Source: an uncultured Chlorobiaceae bacterium
GTDB lineage: Bacteria > Bacteroidota > Chlorobiia > Chlorobiales > Chlorobiaceae
DNA length: 49,786 nucleotides
NCBI GenBank assembly: GCA_903840935.1
Contig: CAIMHT010000010.1
Span: 1-49,786, forward strand
Reading direction: 5' to 3'
Below the pieces are notes generated by a model. That model ran no database searches. It saw nothing but the letters and a program-made list of their open reading frames with translations, and had not been told where the DNA came from. How positions within the stretch are numbered: the stretch's first letter is position 1; each line of letters starts with the position of its first letter. Made by a program: the position numbers and the translations under genes. Shown in pieces: positions 17,664 to 26,855 of the stretch.

Positions 17664-18950
17664 TCAGTTCTGCCGCCCCGGTTTATAGACCAGTGTTGAG
17701 AAGGGAGCATCATGCAGCATCCGCATGGCAGCTTCAGCGATATCGCTGGCAGTGACCGCCTCCAGAGCGGCAGTTTTCTCTTCAGGCTCAATCACACGCC
17801 CGAAATAGGAGAGGTCGGAAGCCGTCTGCGACATTCTCCGCGTCATCTTTTCCATCCCCATGATATGCGAACCGAGCAGTTTTGTTTTTGCCGCTCTCAC
17901 CTCTTCCGGGTCGGGATTTTTCAGTGCATCGCTCTTGAGCAGCTTGTCGATCAGTTCAAGGGTGATTTTTGTCTTGTTGCTGTCGGTTCCGGCATAAATG
18001 TTCATTGCGGTAACATCATCGAAAAAGGTGATTGACGAGTAGACGTTGTATGCCAGTCCCCGTTTTTCACGAAGTTCCAGATTGAGCAGCGAACTCATGC
18101 CGTTACCGAGCATGGAGTTGAGCACCATGAAACTGTAAAAGAGCGGATCGTGGCGCGCTATGGCTGTACCGAGAACGATCTGCGCCTGGCAGACCCGCTT
18201 TTTCAGTGTCAGGGTAAAAGGGGTGTAATCTTCTGCAAGGAAGGGCTGCCGTATATATTGGTTTCCGGCGGGTTCCCTGAGCTTTCCCAAAAATCGGTCG
18301 CTCAGTTCCATGATCTTGTCGTGCTGCACCATACCGGTAGCCGTGACAAGCATCTTCTGCGGAATATAGTGCTGCCGCATGAAGTTGTTCAGGTTATCTA
18401 TACTGAACGCATCAACGCTTTTTTCGGTACCAAGTATCGGTGTGCCGAGAGGGTGGCGGGGGAACGAGCGCAGGTCGAACTCCTCAAAAATAAGCTCTTC
18501 AGGGGTATCGTTGACGCTGCTGATCTCTTCAATGACCACCTCTTTCTCTTTTTCAATCTCTTCAGGAGGAAACACCGGGTCGCAGACCAGATCAGAGAGA
18601 AGATCAAAAGAGGGCTCAAGGTGTTCCGGCAGGCAGCGCAGGTAGATGCAGGTCTGCTCCTTGGTGGTATAGGCATCGAGGTAACCGCCGTTTTTTTCGA
18701 TGTTTCTGGCGATGTCGATGTAGGTGCGCCGCCCGGTGCCTTTAAAGATGGCGTGCTCAATAAAATGTGCCAGTCCCGGAGACTCTTTGGGGTCATCGCG
18801 TGACCCGGCATCGATCTGTATGCCGAGCGTAACGCTTTTTACCGAGGCGACGGCATCGGTGATAATCCTCAACCCGCTGGCCAGAACACCCTGCTGGAGT
18901 GAAGATCCTGAAAAGGGAGGTGACTGGTGGTGGGAACTTTCTTTCGCCAT
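17664..18950 (-). CDS. M16 family zinc peptidase (processing-peptidase-like)
   Basis: Metallopeptidase of the pitrilysin/MPP type, 428 residues from ATG 18950. The inverted zinc motif is present as HFIEH (H62, E65, H66), followed about 76 residues later by the third ligand in the EKEKEVVIEEISSVNDTPEE region; this is the HxxEH-x76-E pattern. The second half (RVCQAQIVLGTA, GMSSLLNLELREKRGLAYNVYS) is the non-catalytic M16 partner lobe with its conserved RGLAY. The frame is open upstream to 19070, but the added 40 residues lack homology. No signal peptide is evident in the chosen form. It lies 90 bp upstream of tig on the same strand. Confidence 0.9.
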   Translation of the reverse strand: MAKESSHHQSPPFSGSSLQQGVLASGLRIITDAVASVKSVTLGIQIDAGSRDDPKESPGLAHFIEHAIFKGTGRRTYIDIARNIEKNGGYLDAYTTKEQTCIYLRCLPEHLEPSFDLLSDLVCDPVFPPEEIEKEKEVVIEEISSVNDTPEELIFEEFDLRSFPRHPLGTPILGTEKSVDAFSIDNLNNFMRQHYIPQKMLVTATGMVQHDKIMELSDRFLGKLREPAGNQYIRQPFLAEDYTPFTLTLKKRVCQAQIVLGTAIARHDPLFYSFMVLNSMLGNGMSSLLNLELREKRGLAYNVYSSITFFDDVTAMNIYAGTDSNKTKITLELIDKLLKSDALKNPDPEEVRAAKTKLLGSHIMGMEKMTRRMSQTASDLSYFGRVIEPEEKTAALEAVTASDIAEAAMRMLHDAPFSTLVYKPGRQN

Positions 18951-19126
18951 TACTGAATAATTTACTGATAAACCGGTTTTCCAAAAATCGCGCCACATTG
19001 CAGCGAACGTGAAGATAAGGAAAGTATAAGGGTTTTGACGGGGGAATATTTTTTGGCTGGTCTGTGTCAATCTGTTCCTGACGTTTCGTTCAAAAAAATT
19101 CGGTAATGTTCTGAATGGATTGATAG

Positions 19127-19387
19127 AGTTATGCTGATTGTTTCGAGGCAGAGGACAAAGTTAAAGAGGCAGAAGCTGAAGCCTTTGCAGTCCTATGAAC
19201 TTTTTCTGAAGAAGAGAAGCGGGCGGTCATTGAGTCTGGAGCATTGAAGGAAAGCGATATCATCGATTTTGCACAAAAATTCAGAACTCATCCTGCCATG
19301 ATTATAGGACGGTTTTATCATTAAAAACTGCTCCCTTACCACATTGGTCGAAAGTTTATTCAGCCTGTTCATTTTGACTGCTATTAA
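19127..19387 (+). pseudogene. Remnant of an XRE/ImmA-IrrE-type antitoxin-like gene
   Basis: Translation of one plus-strand frame gives a recognisable C-terminal ImmA/IrrE-like segment: EAEAEAFAVL, then SDIIDFAQKFRTHPAMIIG (partial), RFYH and KLLPYHIG, matching the usual 'FA...HPGIVVGRLQH...LIPY' pattern. The frame is cut by in-frame TGA and TAA codons and has no intact N-terminus, so the gene is dead. The same frame continues past 19387 without known similarity up to the next gene. The partner toxin gene is not seen. Confidence 0.6.
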
Positions 19388-19536
19388 CAAATCAAGAAGA
19401 ATTTCTTACACTCAATCTTTGAAGAGTCGAAAATAGAAGAAAACAATACCCGCGAAATTCTTATGTTTATGAACAGTGAAGGCCGTGCTGTCGTTTATAA
19501 TCATACAGGCGGGTTCTTTTATTATTTCAGCGTTTC

Positions 19537-20523
19537 ATGCTTAACTCATCAATTGTCATAACCGGGGCTACCGGATATATCGGTTCGCAGATTGTTTTTG
19601 CACTGCTTTCACGGCTCTCCGGAGGGAGTCGCCTCAGGGTGATTGCCCGGAACAGCTCGGACTGCTCTTTTCTTGAGGGGTTGCCGGTTGATATAGTTCG
19701 CGCAGATATCATGGATTCTCTTGCCCTCCTTGAGGCTTTCAGGGGAGCCGACACGGTCTTTCATTGCGCAGGGCTTATTTCCTATACACGGAACACCCGA
19801 AATGCACTCTATGAAACCAATGTTGTCGGGACAAGGAATGTTATCAATGCCTCCATTTATAATAATGTCCGAAGACTTGTTTTAACCAGCTCCATTGCGG
19901 CCATCGGTGCTTCCGAGGATGGATCACCAGCCAATGAGTCAACCACCTTTCAGGAGTGGCAACGGCGGAATGGGTATATGGAGGCCAAGCATCTGGCTGA
20001 ACTTGAGGGGTTGCGCGGGGTGGCCGAGGGGCTCGAAGTGGTGATGGTCAATCCCGGGGTCGTTATTGGCGTTGACCGCCAGAACCCCGCTTCGCTCAGC
20101 TCTTCGAACGAGGTGCTGAGGCTCATCTATGAGGGAAAACTACCGTTCTTTCCTTCGGGAGGTACCGGTTTTGTTGATGTCCGCGATGTGGCCGATGCCC
20201 ACCTGGCGGCATGGGAAAAGGGGCTCTCAGGGGAGCGCTATGTTGTTGTCGGCCGCAATCTGAGTTTCCGGGAACTTTTTGGCACTATTAGTACTCTTGC
20301 AGGCAGCAGCATGGGCCGGGCTTTTATGGTGCCCGGGGCTGTCGGCCTGCTTGCCGGTTTTGGAGGAGAGCTCTGGTCGGTGCTCTCAAGCCGTCCTTCA
20401 TTCATCAGCCTTGAGAGCATCCGTATCGCTTCAAGGCTTCTTGCCTACACCAGCATCCGCTCAGAGCAGGAGCTTGGTTTGTCTTACCGGGAGCTATCTG
20501 AAACGCTCAAGACTATTCTATAA
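19537..20523 (+). CDS. NAD(P)-dependent extended SDR (dihydroflavonol-reductase-like)
   Basis: Oxidoreductase or epimerase of 328 residues. Seen: Rossmann motif TGATGYIGS (about 9-17), [19 protein letters not shown], the serine strand [10 protein letters not shown], and the catalytic YMEAK (YxxxK). The segment after it ([10 protein letters not shown]) is typical of the dihydroflavonol-4-reductase-like subgroup found widely in bacteria with unknown substrates. It lies immediately upstream of recA (43 bp), and both read on the plus strand, so they may share a transcript. The substrate is unknown. Confidence 0.85.
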   Translation: MLNSSIVITGATGYIGSQIVFALLSRLSGGSRLRVIARNSSDCSFLEGLPVDIVRADIMDSLALLEAFRGADTVFHCAGLISYTRNTRNALYETNVVGTRNVINASIYNNVRRLVLTSSIAAIGASEDGSPANESTTFQEWQRRNGYMEAKHLAELEGLRGVAEGLEVVMVNPGVVIGVDRQNPASLSSSNEVLRLIYEGKLPFFPSGGTGFVDVRDVADAHLAAWEKGLSGERYVVVGRNLSFRELFGTISTLAGSSMGRAFMVPGAVGLLAGFGGELWSVLSSRPSFISLESIRIASRLLAYTSIRSEQELGLSYRELSETLKTIL

Positions 20524-20566
20524 CCTGAAGAGACTCTCTTTCTTCAATTTTTTACATACAGATATT

Positions 20567-21613
20567 ATGGATACTCAGAAAATTGAAAAAAAGGCCGTTA
20601 CGGTTGATCCGGCAAAACTCAAGCAATTGAACCTTGCGGTCGAAGCCCTCGAAAAACAGTTTGGCAAGGGAGCGATTATGCGCCTCGGTGACGATTCAGC
20701 AGGAATGAAGGTGCAGTCGATTTCAACCGGATCAATGACCCTCGATTTTGCCCTTGGCGTTGGCGGCCTTCCCCGTGGCCGTGTTACTGAAATTTATGGA
20801 CCGGAATCCTCCGGAAAAACAACACTTGCCCTTCATGTTATTGCTGAAGCACAGAAATTGGGGGGAATTGCGGCTATCGTCGATGCCGAACACGCATTTG
20901 ATCCTACCTACGCCCGAAAGCTTGGTGTTGATATCAACGCCCTGCTCATCAGCCAGCCGGAATCGGGCGAGCAGGCGCTTTCCATTGTGGAGACGCTGGT
21001 GAGGAGCAATGCCATTGATGTGGTCGTTGTCGATTCTGTTGCGGCTCTGGTGCCCCAGGCGGAGCTTGAAGGCGAGATGGGCGACAGTGTGATGGGTCTC
21101 CAGGCGCGGCTTATGAGCCAGGCACTGCGCAAGCTCACCGGAGCCATCTCAAAATCGAGCTGTGTCTGTATTTTCATTAATCAGCTTCGCGATAAAATCG
21201 GCGTTGTTTATGGCAACCCTGAAACAACGACTGGCGGCAAGGCGCTGAAATTTTATTCGTCGGTGCGTCTCGATATTCGTAAAATTGCCCAGATCAAAGA
21301 TGGCGAAGAGATTACCGGCAACCGTACGAGGGTGAAGGTGGTCAAAAACAAGGTTGCTCCTCCATTCCGCACGGCCGAGTTCGATATTTTGTACGGAGAA
21401 GGTATTTCGGCCATGGGTGAATTGATTGATTTGGCTGTTGAGTTCGGTGTTGTCAAAAAGGCCGGTTCATGGTTCAGTTATGGCACGGACAAGCTTGGCC
21501 AGGGACGTGAAACCGTCAAGAAGGCGTTGCGTGAAGATTCGGCGCTCTACAGCAAGATTCAGGCGCAGGTCAAGGAGCTGATGAGCGGACCTGCAGAGAT
21601 TATTAACGGGTAG
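20567..21613 (+). CDS. recA: Recombinase A
   Basis: Strand-exchange ATPase and SOS co-protease. The 348-residue product starts at ATG 20567 ([10 protein letters not shown]); the frame is open far upstream only because it overlaps the SDR gene. Key parts: Walker [10 protein letters not shown] (78-86), Walker [13 protein letters not shown], the L1 loop [18 protein letters not shown], the INQLRDKIG segment with L2 ([16 protein letters not shown]), and the C-terminal domain with GSWFSYG. No intein or insertion. dus follows after 2 bp, indicating co-transcription. No convincing LexA box is visible upstream. Confidence 0.98.
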   Translation: MDTQKIEKKAVTVDPAKLKQLNLAVEALEKQFGKGAIMRLGDDSAGMKVQSISTGSMTLDFALGVGGLPRGRVTEIYGPESSGKTTLALHVIAEAQKLGGIAAIVDAEHAFDPTYARKLGVDINALLISQPESGEQALSIVETLVRSNAIDVVVVDSVAALVPQAELEGEMGDSVMGLQARLMSQALRKLTGAISKSSCVCIFINQLRDKIGVVYGNPETTTGGKALKFYSSVRLDIRKIAQIKDGEEITGNRTRVKVVKNKVAPPFRTAEFDILYGEGISAMGELIDLAVEFGVVKKAGSWFSYGTDKLGQGRETVKKALREDSALYSKIQAQVKELMSGPAEIING

Positions 21614-21615
21614 GC

Positions 21616-22674
21616 ATGAAAATAGGAACAATTGAGATTGAACGGCCGGTTATTCTGGCTCCGATGGAGGATGTGACCGACCGGGCATTCCGGCAACTCT
21701 GCAAGCGGCATGGGGCCGATATTGTCTATACCGAGTTCATCAGTGCCGAGGCGCTGCGCAGGGGAGTCGAGAAGTCGCTCCGCAAGCTGAAGGTCGATGA
21801 GATGGAGCGCCCCTTTGCCATCCAGATTTTTGGCAGCAGTGTTGAGTCGATGGTTGAGGCCGCAGTTATTGCTGAAGAGTATGGCCCCGATTATCTTGAT
21901 ATCAATTTCGGCTGCCCGACCAAAAAGGTTGCCGGTAAAGGGGCTGGCGCGGCGCTGCTCAGGGAGCCGGAGAAGATGGCTGCTATTTCCGGGGCGGTTG
22001 TCAAAGCGGTTTCCATTCCGGTGACGGCCAAAACAAGGATTGGCTGGGATCTTGATTCGATTAACATTCTTGATATTTTGCCCCGGCTTGAGGATACCGG
22101 TATTCAGGCTCTTGCGCTGCATGGTCGTACGCGCAGCCAGATGTACAAGGGGAGGGCGGACTGGAACTGGATCCGCCAGGTCAAAGAGCAGGCGCGCATA
22201 CCGCTTATTGCCAATGGCGATATCTGGACGGCCGAAGATGCTCTTGCCATGTTTGCCGAAACGGGGGCGGATGGTGTGATGATTGGCCGGGGTTCCATAG
22301 GTAACCCCTTTATTTTTGAGGCGGCAAAAGAGTTGCTGAAAACCGGCAAGCTCGTGCCGCCGCCCGATTTTCGTGCAAGGATTGAGGTTGCCATTGAGCA
22401 CTTGAAGCTCTCTGTGCAGTTTAAGGGCGAAAAGTACGGGGTGCTTGAGATGCGCCGCCACTATGCCACCTACCTGAAAGCACTTCCGATGGTGTCGCGT
22501 GCACGCAACAAGCTGGTACGCGAGGATGGATGGGAGCAGGTGGTCGAGATTCTTCTTGATTACCGCGAGGAGTGCGAAGGATATGCAAGGGAGGGGAAGA
22601 TTCTTGAGGGAACGGAGTGCCTCAATGACCATTCCGATAGATTGTTATTAAATTATCAAGCCAATAATATATAA
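21616..22674 (+). CDS. dus: tRNA-dihydrouridine synthase
   Basis: FMN enzyme that reduces uridine to dihydrouridine in tRNA. The 352-residue product has the TIM-barrel start [16 protein letters not shown], the [10 protein letters not shown] segment, [10 protein letters not shown] with the catalytic cysteine, the KTRIGWD motif, [11 protein letters not shown], and [10 protein letters not shown] and [11 protein letters not shown] for FMN phosphate binding. DusB type is the closest fit; the exact position modified cannot be read. It begins 2 bp after the recA stop and is followed 6 bp later by asd. Confidence 0.94.
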   Translation: MKIGTIEIERPVILAPMEDVTDRAFRQLCKRHGADIVYTEFISAEALRRGVEKSLRKLKVDEMERPFAIQIFGSSVESMVEAAVIAEEYGPDYLDINFGCPTKKVAGKGAGAALLREPEKMAAISGAVVKAVSIPVTAKTRIGWDLDSINILDILPRLEDTGIQALALHGRTRSQMYKGRADWNWIRQVKEQARIPLIANGDIWTAEDALAMFAETGADGVMIGRGSIGNPFIFEAAKELLKTGKLVPPPDFRARIEVAIEHLKLSVQFKGEKYGVLEMRRHYATYLKALPMVSRARNKLVREDGWEQVVEILLDYREECEGYAREGKILEGTECLNDHSDRLLLNYQANNI

Positions 22675-22680
22675 TAAGTT

Positions 22681-23709
22681 ATGAGTAGTCAGGATTCCCG
22701 TTGCCGTGTGGCGGTACTTGGTGCAACCGGTCTGGTCGGTCGCACGATGATCAAGGTTCTTGAAGAGAGAAATTTTCCTGCCACCGATTTTGTCCCGCTT
22801 GCATCGTCAAGAAGTGCCGGTCAGACGGTTACCTTCAGGGGCAAGGAGTTCATTATCCGCGAACCCTCAGAAGAGGCTTTCCGTGATGTTGATATCGCCC
22901 TTTTTTCCGCAGGTGCCACCGCCAGCAAAGAGTGGGCCGTGGTTGCAGCGGCTGAAGGCGCGGTTGTTATCGACAACTCATCGGCATTCCGCATGGAACC
23001 CGATGTGCCCCTTGTTGTGCCTGAAGTCAATCCCGGAGCTATTTTCAGGGCCGACGGTCGCCCCGAACCGATCATTGCCAACCCCAACTGCTCAACCATT
23101 CAGATGGTGGTGGTGCTCAAGCCTCTGCACGACCGTTTCGGCGTCAAAAGGGTGGTGGTTTCAACCTACCAGTCAGTGACCGGCAAAGGAAAGATTGGGC
23201 GCGACGCCCTTGAAAGCGAGTTGGCGGGAGAGAGCCAGGAGCAGTTCACCCATTTTCATCAGATTGCCTTCAATGCCGTGCCGCAGATTGATGCCTTTAC
23301 CGATAACGGCTACACCAAGGAGGAGATGAAGATGGTCAACGAGACCCGCAAGATCATGGGTGACAAGAGCATGAGTATCTCTCCCACCACGGTGCGCATT
23401 CCGGTCTACGGCGGCCACGGAGAGTCGCTCAACATCGAGCTTGAGCGCGAATTTGATATCGACGAGGTGCGTGAACTGCTTCGCACGTCGCCGGGTATTA
23501 TCCTGCAGGACGACCCTTCGGCACGCATCTACCCCATGCCGCTCACCTCTTACGAGCGCGACGAAGTCTTTGCAGGCAGGATTCGCCGCGACTACTGGCA
23601 TCCCCAGACCCTCAACATGTGGATTGTTGCCGACAACCTGCGCAAAGGCGCTGCGACCAATGCCGTGCAGATTGCCGAGGTTATTGTCAGTCAAAAGAAA
23701 GGCGAGTAA
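22681..23709 (+). CDS. asd: Aspartate-semialdehyde dehydrogenase
   Basis: Reduces aspartyl phosphate to aspartate semialdehyde, the branch point to lysine/diaminopimelate, threonine and methionine. The 342-residue product has the NADP site VAVLGATGLVGRTM (about 9-22), SAGATASKEW, VIDNSSAFRM, the catalytic cysteine in ANPNCSTIQM, the TYQSVTGKG segment, and the active-site histidine in RIPVYGGHGES. Length is normal. It is probably the last gene of a recA-dus-asd transcript, ended by a hairpin at 23737. Confidence 0.96.
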   Translation: MSSQDSRCRVAVLGATGLVGRTMIKVLEERNFPATDFVPLASSRSAGQTVTFRGKEFIIREPSEEAFRDVDIALFSAGATASKEWAVVAAAEGAVVIDNSSAFRMEPDVPLVVPEVNPGAIFRADGRPEPIIANPNCSTIQMVVVLKPLHDRFGVKRVVVSTYQSVTGKGKIGRDALESELAGESQEQFTHFHQIAFNAVPQIDAFTDNGYTKEEMKMVNETRKIMGDKSMSISPTTVRIPVYGGHGESLNIELEREFDIDEVRELLRTSPGIILQDDPSARIYPMPLTSYERDEVFAGRIRRDYWHPQTLNMWIVADNLRKGAATNAVQIAEVIVSQKKGE

Positions 23710-23736
23710 AAGTAACGGGTTGATCGTTGTCAATGG

Positions 23737-23778
23737 CTGACAGCCCACACCAATTGCGAGCTGTCAGTTATTCTCTTT
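23737..23778 (+). terminator. Probable terminator after asd
   Basis: CTGACAGC (23737-23744) and GCTGTCAG (23760-23767) form a perfect 8-bp stem with a 15-nt loop; the following TTATTCTCTTT is only moderately T-rich. Confidence 0.55.
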
Positions 23779-23785
23779 GAAAAAC

Positions 23786-25207
23786 TCAGAAAAGCGCATC
23801 AAGGGTAAGGTTACCGGGATGCAGCTCCTGCGACCAGGTGTTGTCGGTGATGCCGTAGGTTGTGACCATGGTGAGAAAGATGTTTTTCTTGGTGCCTGTT
23901 ACCTCACGAAAAACAGTGATTTTCTGACGAAGTTCTTTGGCGTATGTGGCATCGATGGTAAACTCGGACTGTGAAAACTTCATCTCACAGAGATTGATGG
24001 AGGCATCACGCCGGTCAAGGAGCAGATCAATTTGCGCACCCGGCAATGATGACTCTTCGGTTGGCTTGTAACGCCAGGGGCCGTCGCTGGTTTCAACCAT
24101 GGCAATGCCCAATGCTGCTTTCAATGCCCGGACATGCTTGAGGCAAACTGTTTCAAAAGCAAAACCCGCCCACGCTGTTCTCGCTGGGTCATTCTGACGC
24201 GACATCCAGTATCCTGCATCGACCTTTTTTTTGCCAAGAGGCTTTATCCATGAAAAGTAAAAAAAAGTGAACTCATCAGCCAGCCAGTAGAGTGAATCTT
24301 GCCCTTTTTTGCCGAAAGGAATCCGTGATTCAATAAACCCTGACTCTTCCAGCTCTTCAAGGATACGGGTAAGTCGTCCGCCGGTGGTAATTTTGGCAAG
24401 GGCGAGTATCTCGGTACGGTTTAAACCCGAGCGTTTTTTGCTCAGCAATGCAACAATCGTTTTGTGCAGTTCACTCTCATCAAAGAGCGAGGCATAAAGC
24501 TTCTCATATTCACTATGCAGAAGCCCGGTGGATGAAAAACAGACCCGATCAATAATCTGAGCCGCCGACAACCCCGGCTCTGCCTGCATCAGGTAAAAGG
24601 ACACTCCACCCATTGCCATGTAGAGTTCAACCATTTGATAACGGGTGAGCTTGATTCCCCTTTTGAGCAAAAACTCCTCTGTTTCTGGAAGCGTAAAGGG
24701 GAGAAGGCGGATTTGACGGGTAAGCCGATTATGAAGCCCACCTCTTGCGCGTACAATATGCAGCAACATCCATGATGCGGCAGAACCGCAAACAACAAGG
24801 ATCAAATTCTTCTGGCGGGAGCCAAAACTGTTCCAAAAATGTTCAAAGGCCGACAGAAACTTTGAGCGGGGAGTGTTGAGCCAGGGCAATTCGTCCAGAA
24901 AAAGAACCTGTTTTTTGCCATTTTTTCGTTGAGAAAAGGATTCCAGAAACCGTTCCAACTGGTTGAACGCTTCTGACCAGGATGAGGGTCGCTTGAGTTC
25001 AACCGGCATACCGGTGGATTTGGCAAGAGATTTGGCAAAATTTTTCAATTGTTCCACCAGCGTAGCCTTGTGCATACCGGTGAGTTCGAAACAGATCATC
25101 TCTCCAAAAAACTCCCTGACCAGCCAGGTTTTTCCAACTCTTCTGCGACCATAAATAACCATAAATTCAGGATCTGGAGAGAGCAGCACCCGCTCCAGAA
25201 TCAGCAA
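23786..25207 (-). CDS. AAA ATPase with C-terminal DUF234/ExK nuclease-like domain
   Basis: Member of the archaeo-bacterial ATPase group (473 residues from TTG 25207). Seen: Walker A in VIYGRRRVGKTW, Walker B VLFLDELPWL, a sensor strand LVVCGSAASWML, a winged-helix region (LNRTEILALAKITTGGRLTRILEELEESG, in part), and a C-terminal DUF234 domain with the PD-(D/E)xK-like pattern QIDLLLDRR...NLCEMKFS. Function in this family is unknown; defence or mobile-element roles have been suggested for relatives. The frame is open upstream to a TGA at 25262 and encodes NISGRKDEL, matching the GRxxEL found at the family N-terminus, but without ATG, GTG or TTG before 25207; an ATA codon sits where a start would be expected (25226-25228). 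An inverted-repeat array lies just upstream. Confidence 0.8.
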   Translation of the reverse strand: MLILERVLLSPDPEFMVIYGRRRVGKTWLVREFFGEMICFELTGMHKATLVEQLKNFAKSLAKSTGMPVELKRPSSWSEAFNQLERFLESFSQRKNGKKQVLFLDELPWLNTPRSKFLSAFEHFWNSFGSRQKNLILVVCGSAASWMLLHIVRARGGLHNRLTRQIRLLPFTLPETEEFLLKRGIKLTRYQMVELYMAMGGVSFYLMQAEPGLSAAQIIDRVCFSSTGLLHSEYEKLYASLFDESELHKTIVALLSKKRSGLNRTEILALAKITTGGRLTRILEELEESGFIESRIPFGKKGQDSLYWLADEFTFFYFSWIKPLGKKKVDAGYWMSRQNDPARTAWAGFAFETVCLKHVRALKAALGIAMVETSDGPWRYKPTEESSLPGAQIDLLLDRRDASINLCEMKFSQSEFTIDATYAKELRQKITVFREVTGTKKNIFLTMVTTYGITDNTWSQELHPGNLTLDALF

Positions 25208-25265
25208 TTCATCCTTGCGGCCCGATATGTTTTTTTGCTCACGCGCAGAGTTTTTTTTGTTTCAG

Positions 25266-25392
25266 TTTTATATTTGGCCAAAGATGATAACTGTCGGATG
25301 ATTTGGCCAGATATAAAATTCTTTATCTGGCCAAAGATAGGGAATATCGGCGACTTTGGCCAAATATAAAGCACTTTATCTGGCCAAAGTCG
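25266..25392. repeat. Array of alternating inverted GGCC repeats upstream of the AAA ATPase
   Basis: Five copies of a TTTAT(A/C)TGGCCAAAG-like motif with GGCC cores at 25276, 25305, 25329, 25358 and 25382, alternating in orientation with centre spacings of 29, 24, 29 and 24 bp, giving an exact 53-bp period. Adjacent copies pair as dyads: TTTGGCCAGATA with TATCTGGCCAAA (25302-25335), and CGACTTTGGCCA with TGGCCAAAGTCG (25351-25392). A weaker sixth core is at 25421. The position, 38 bp upstream of the probable original start of the ATPase, suggests an operator or an element end. Nothing coding is seen from here to 25452. Confidence 0.85.
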
Positions 25393-25452
25393 TACTCTTT
25401 TTTACTGGAACTCAACTTTTGGCCACCAACTATCTCAAGATCACCGGGGTGG

Positions 25453-26337
25453 TCAATCAGAAAAAAGTATAAACCTTTTTTGTTCGTTGAGTGCCATCAC
25501 TGCGGTGCTGATGGCTTTTACCGTTACGCCTGAAGAGATGGGAAATTTATCCGGGTTACTGATGGAGAGTGATGGAGGGATGCTGAGGGGTTTCAGCGTC
25601 ATTGAGCTCTCTTTTTGGATGAGTCTCGTCATCGCCTTGTCGGCCAGTGTGCCGGTCAGTTGTACTTCCGTTTCACGGAAGAGCGGGTTTTCGACAAGCT
25701 CCTTGATGGTGAAGTATTCGCTCTCTTTCCGGTTTTTTGTTTCCCGACATGAAAATTGTTCTATCCGGCCCTCTTTTGATTCTGTCAGGAGGAGATAGTT
25801 GCTTTCAATCTCAAGGATTACTTGCTTCTCGGCAGTAAATCTTGAAAGGTGGAGAAGAGGCAACTGCGGAGTGCCGCTGAAAATGAGTCGGCGCGAGTCA
25901 GCAAAGTGTTCTGAAACTCTGCGGATAGCTGCGGCGGGATAGAAGAGCAGCATCTTTTTTTCATGCAGTCCGTTCTGCTTCATGCCGTAGCCGGCACAGT
26001 CGCAATCGTACGCTTCGGGTTTGCTTAAAAAGTATTGCGCCTCAATCCGGCAGTATTCACGGTACTTCTCTGCGCTCGTATTGGCTGGAAAAGAGACGGG
26101 AAGGGGGTGGTAGTTTTCTGGTCCGACGCAGAGCGCCAGCTCTTCATCGGGCCACTCGTTGAGGTGGTGGTCGAGCTTTTTCAGCAGTCGTTTTTCTTTA
26201 CCTGAGGCAAGGTTATGAATGCCGAGTGGCAGGGTTTTGCTCTCGATCAGGTTGTAAAGGTTTCCGCCGGATTTTGTCATGCGGACGATGGCGCACTCTT
26301 TCTGGTCGATGGCGCAGGCGATCAGGCTTGTGCTCAT
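25453..26337 (-). CDS. Conserved-looking protein of unknown function
   Basis: I do not recognise this 294-residue protein. It starts MSTSLIACAIDQKECAIV, with a beta-strand pattern that could belong to an actin-like (PilM-type) ATPase fold, but the phosphate loops are not clear. There is one Cys pair (YDCDCAGYG, about 109-117), no signal peptide and no membrane segment. Its ATG overlaps the stop of the upstream ComEA-like gene by one base (TAATG), so the two are translationally coupled. The link with a helix-hairpin-helix protein suggests a role near DNA uptake or type IV pilus functions, but this is weak inference. Confidence 0.7.
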   Translation of the reverse strand: MSTSLIACAIDQKECAIVRMTKSGGNLYNLIESKTLPLGIHNLASGKEKRLLKKLDHHLNEWPDEELALCVGPENYHPLPVSFPANTSAEKYREYCRIEAQYFLSKPEAYDCDCAGYGMKQNGLHEKKMLLFYPAAAIRRVSEHFADSRRLIFSGTPQLPLLHLSRFTAEKQVILEIESNYLLLTESKEGRIEQFSCRETKNRKESEYFTIKELVENPLFRETEVQLTGTLADKAMTRLIQKESSMTLKPLSIPPSLSISNPDKFPISSGVTVKAISTAVMALNEQKRFILFSD

Positions 26338-26855
26338 TATTCGAGTATGAAATATTTTTTGAGGGATTCAAGCTTTTTTTTGCCGATCCCTTTGACTTCC
26401 AAAAAGTCCTGAAATTGCAGCACTTTACCCCCTTTTGATTTTCTGAAAGAAACCAGCCGTTCGGCCATGACCGGCCCGACGCCCGGAATTTTCTGGAGTT
26501 GCTGGCTGCTCGCCTTGTTGAACGAGAGTGTGCCATTAAAGACTTTTTTTCCTGATGAGCGGTGCTCCTCCGGTTTCTTTTCAGCAGCAAGTTCCTCTCC
26601 TTCGGCCTCGGCATCCTGCAAAACATCTTCCTTGACGCTTGCCTGCTGCAGGGTGGCAAGGGCGATGAGGCTGTCGACCTCCGCTTCACGGTATCGTGCA
26701 GTTTCTGCTTTTTTAACAAGGAGATCAGCCTCCTCTGACGAACGGAGAGTAACAAGGATGCCACCAAGCAGCAGAAAGGCCAGAAGAGCGGAGACCAGGG
26801 TAATTTCAGCCTTGGTGAGACTGAGCTTCAGCGCCAGTTTTTCGAGGGGATTCAT
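26337..26855 (-). CDS. ComEA-like helix-hairpin-helix protein, membrane-anchored
   Basis: Single-pass membrane protein with a DNA-binding tail, as in ComEA of competence systems. The 172-residue product has a transmembrane segment (about 18-37, VSALLAFLLLGGILVTL), a charged Glu/Ala-rich linker (about 40-105), and a C-terminal double helix-hairpin-helix: SFNKASSQQLQKIPGVGPVMAERLVSF (in part) and FLEVKGIGKKKLESLKKYF. Both hairpins carry the GVG/GIG turn. ATG overlaps the alr stop (ATGA), and its own stop overlaps the next start, making a tight alr-comEA-unknown operon. Function in DNA uptake is inferred from family. Confidence 0.82.
   Translation of the reverse strand: MNPLEKLALKLSLTKAEITLVSALLAFLLLGGILVTLRSSEEADLLVKKAETARYREAEVDSLIALATLQQASVKEDVLQDAEAEGEELAAEKKPEEHRSSGKKVFNGTLSFNKASSQQLQKIPGVGPVMAERLVSFRKSKGGKVLQFQDFLEVKGIGKKKLESLKKYFILE

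Noticed and set aside
18150..18803. Plus-strand open frame opposite the M16 peptidase
   Set aside because: Low-complexity shadow of the peptidase coding strand.
21559..22632. Long minus-strand open frame opposite dus
   Set aside because: It is the antisense shadow of a well-conserved gene, with no recognisable motif of its own.
25266..25392. CRISPR array
   Set aside because: The repeat motifs alternate in orientation at 29/24 bp; there are no unique spacers of constant size and no cas genes.
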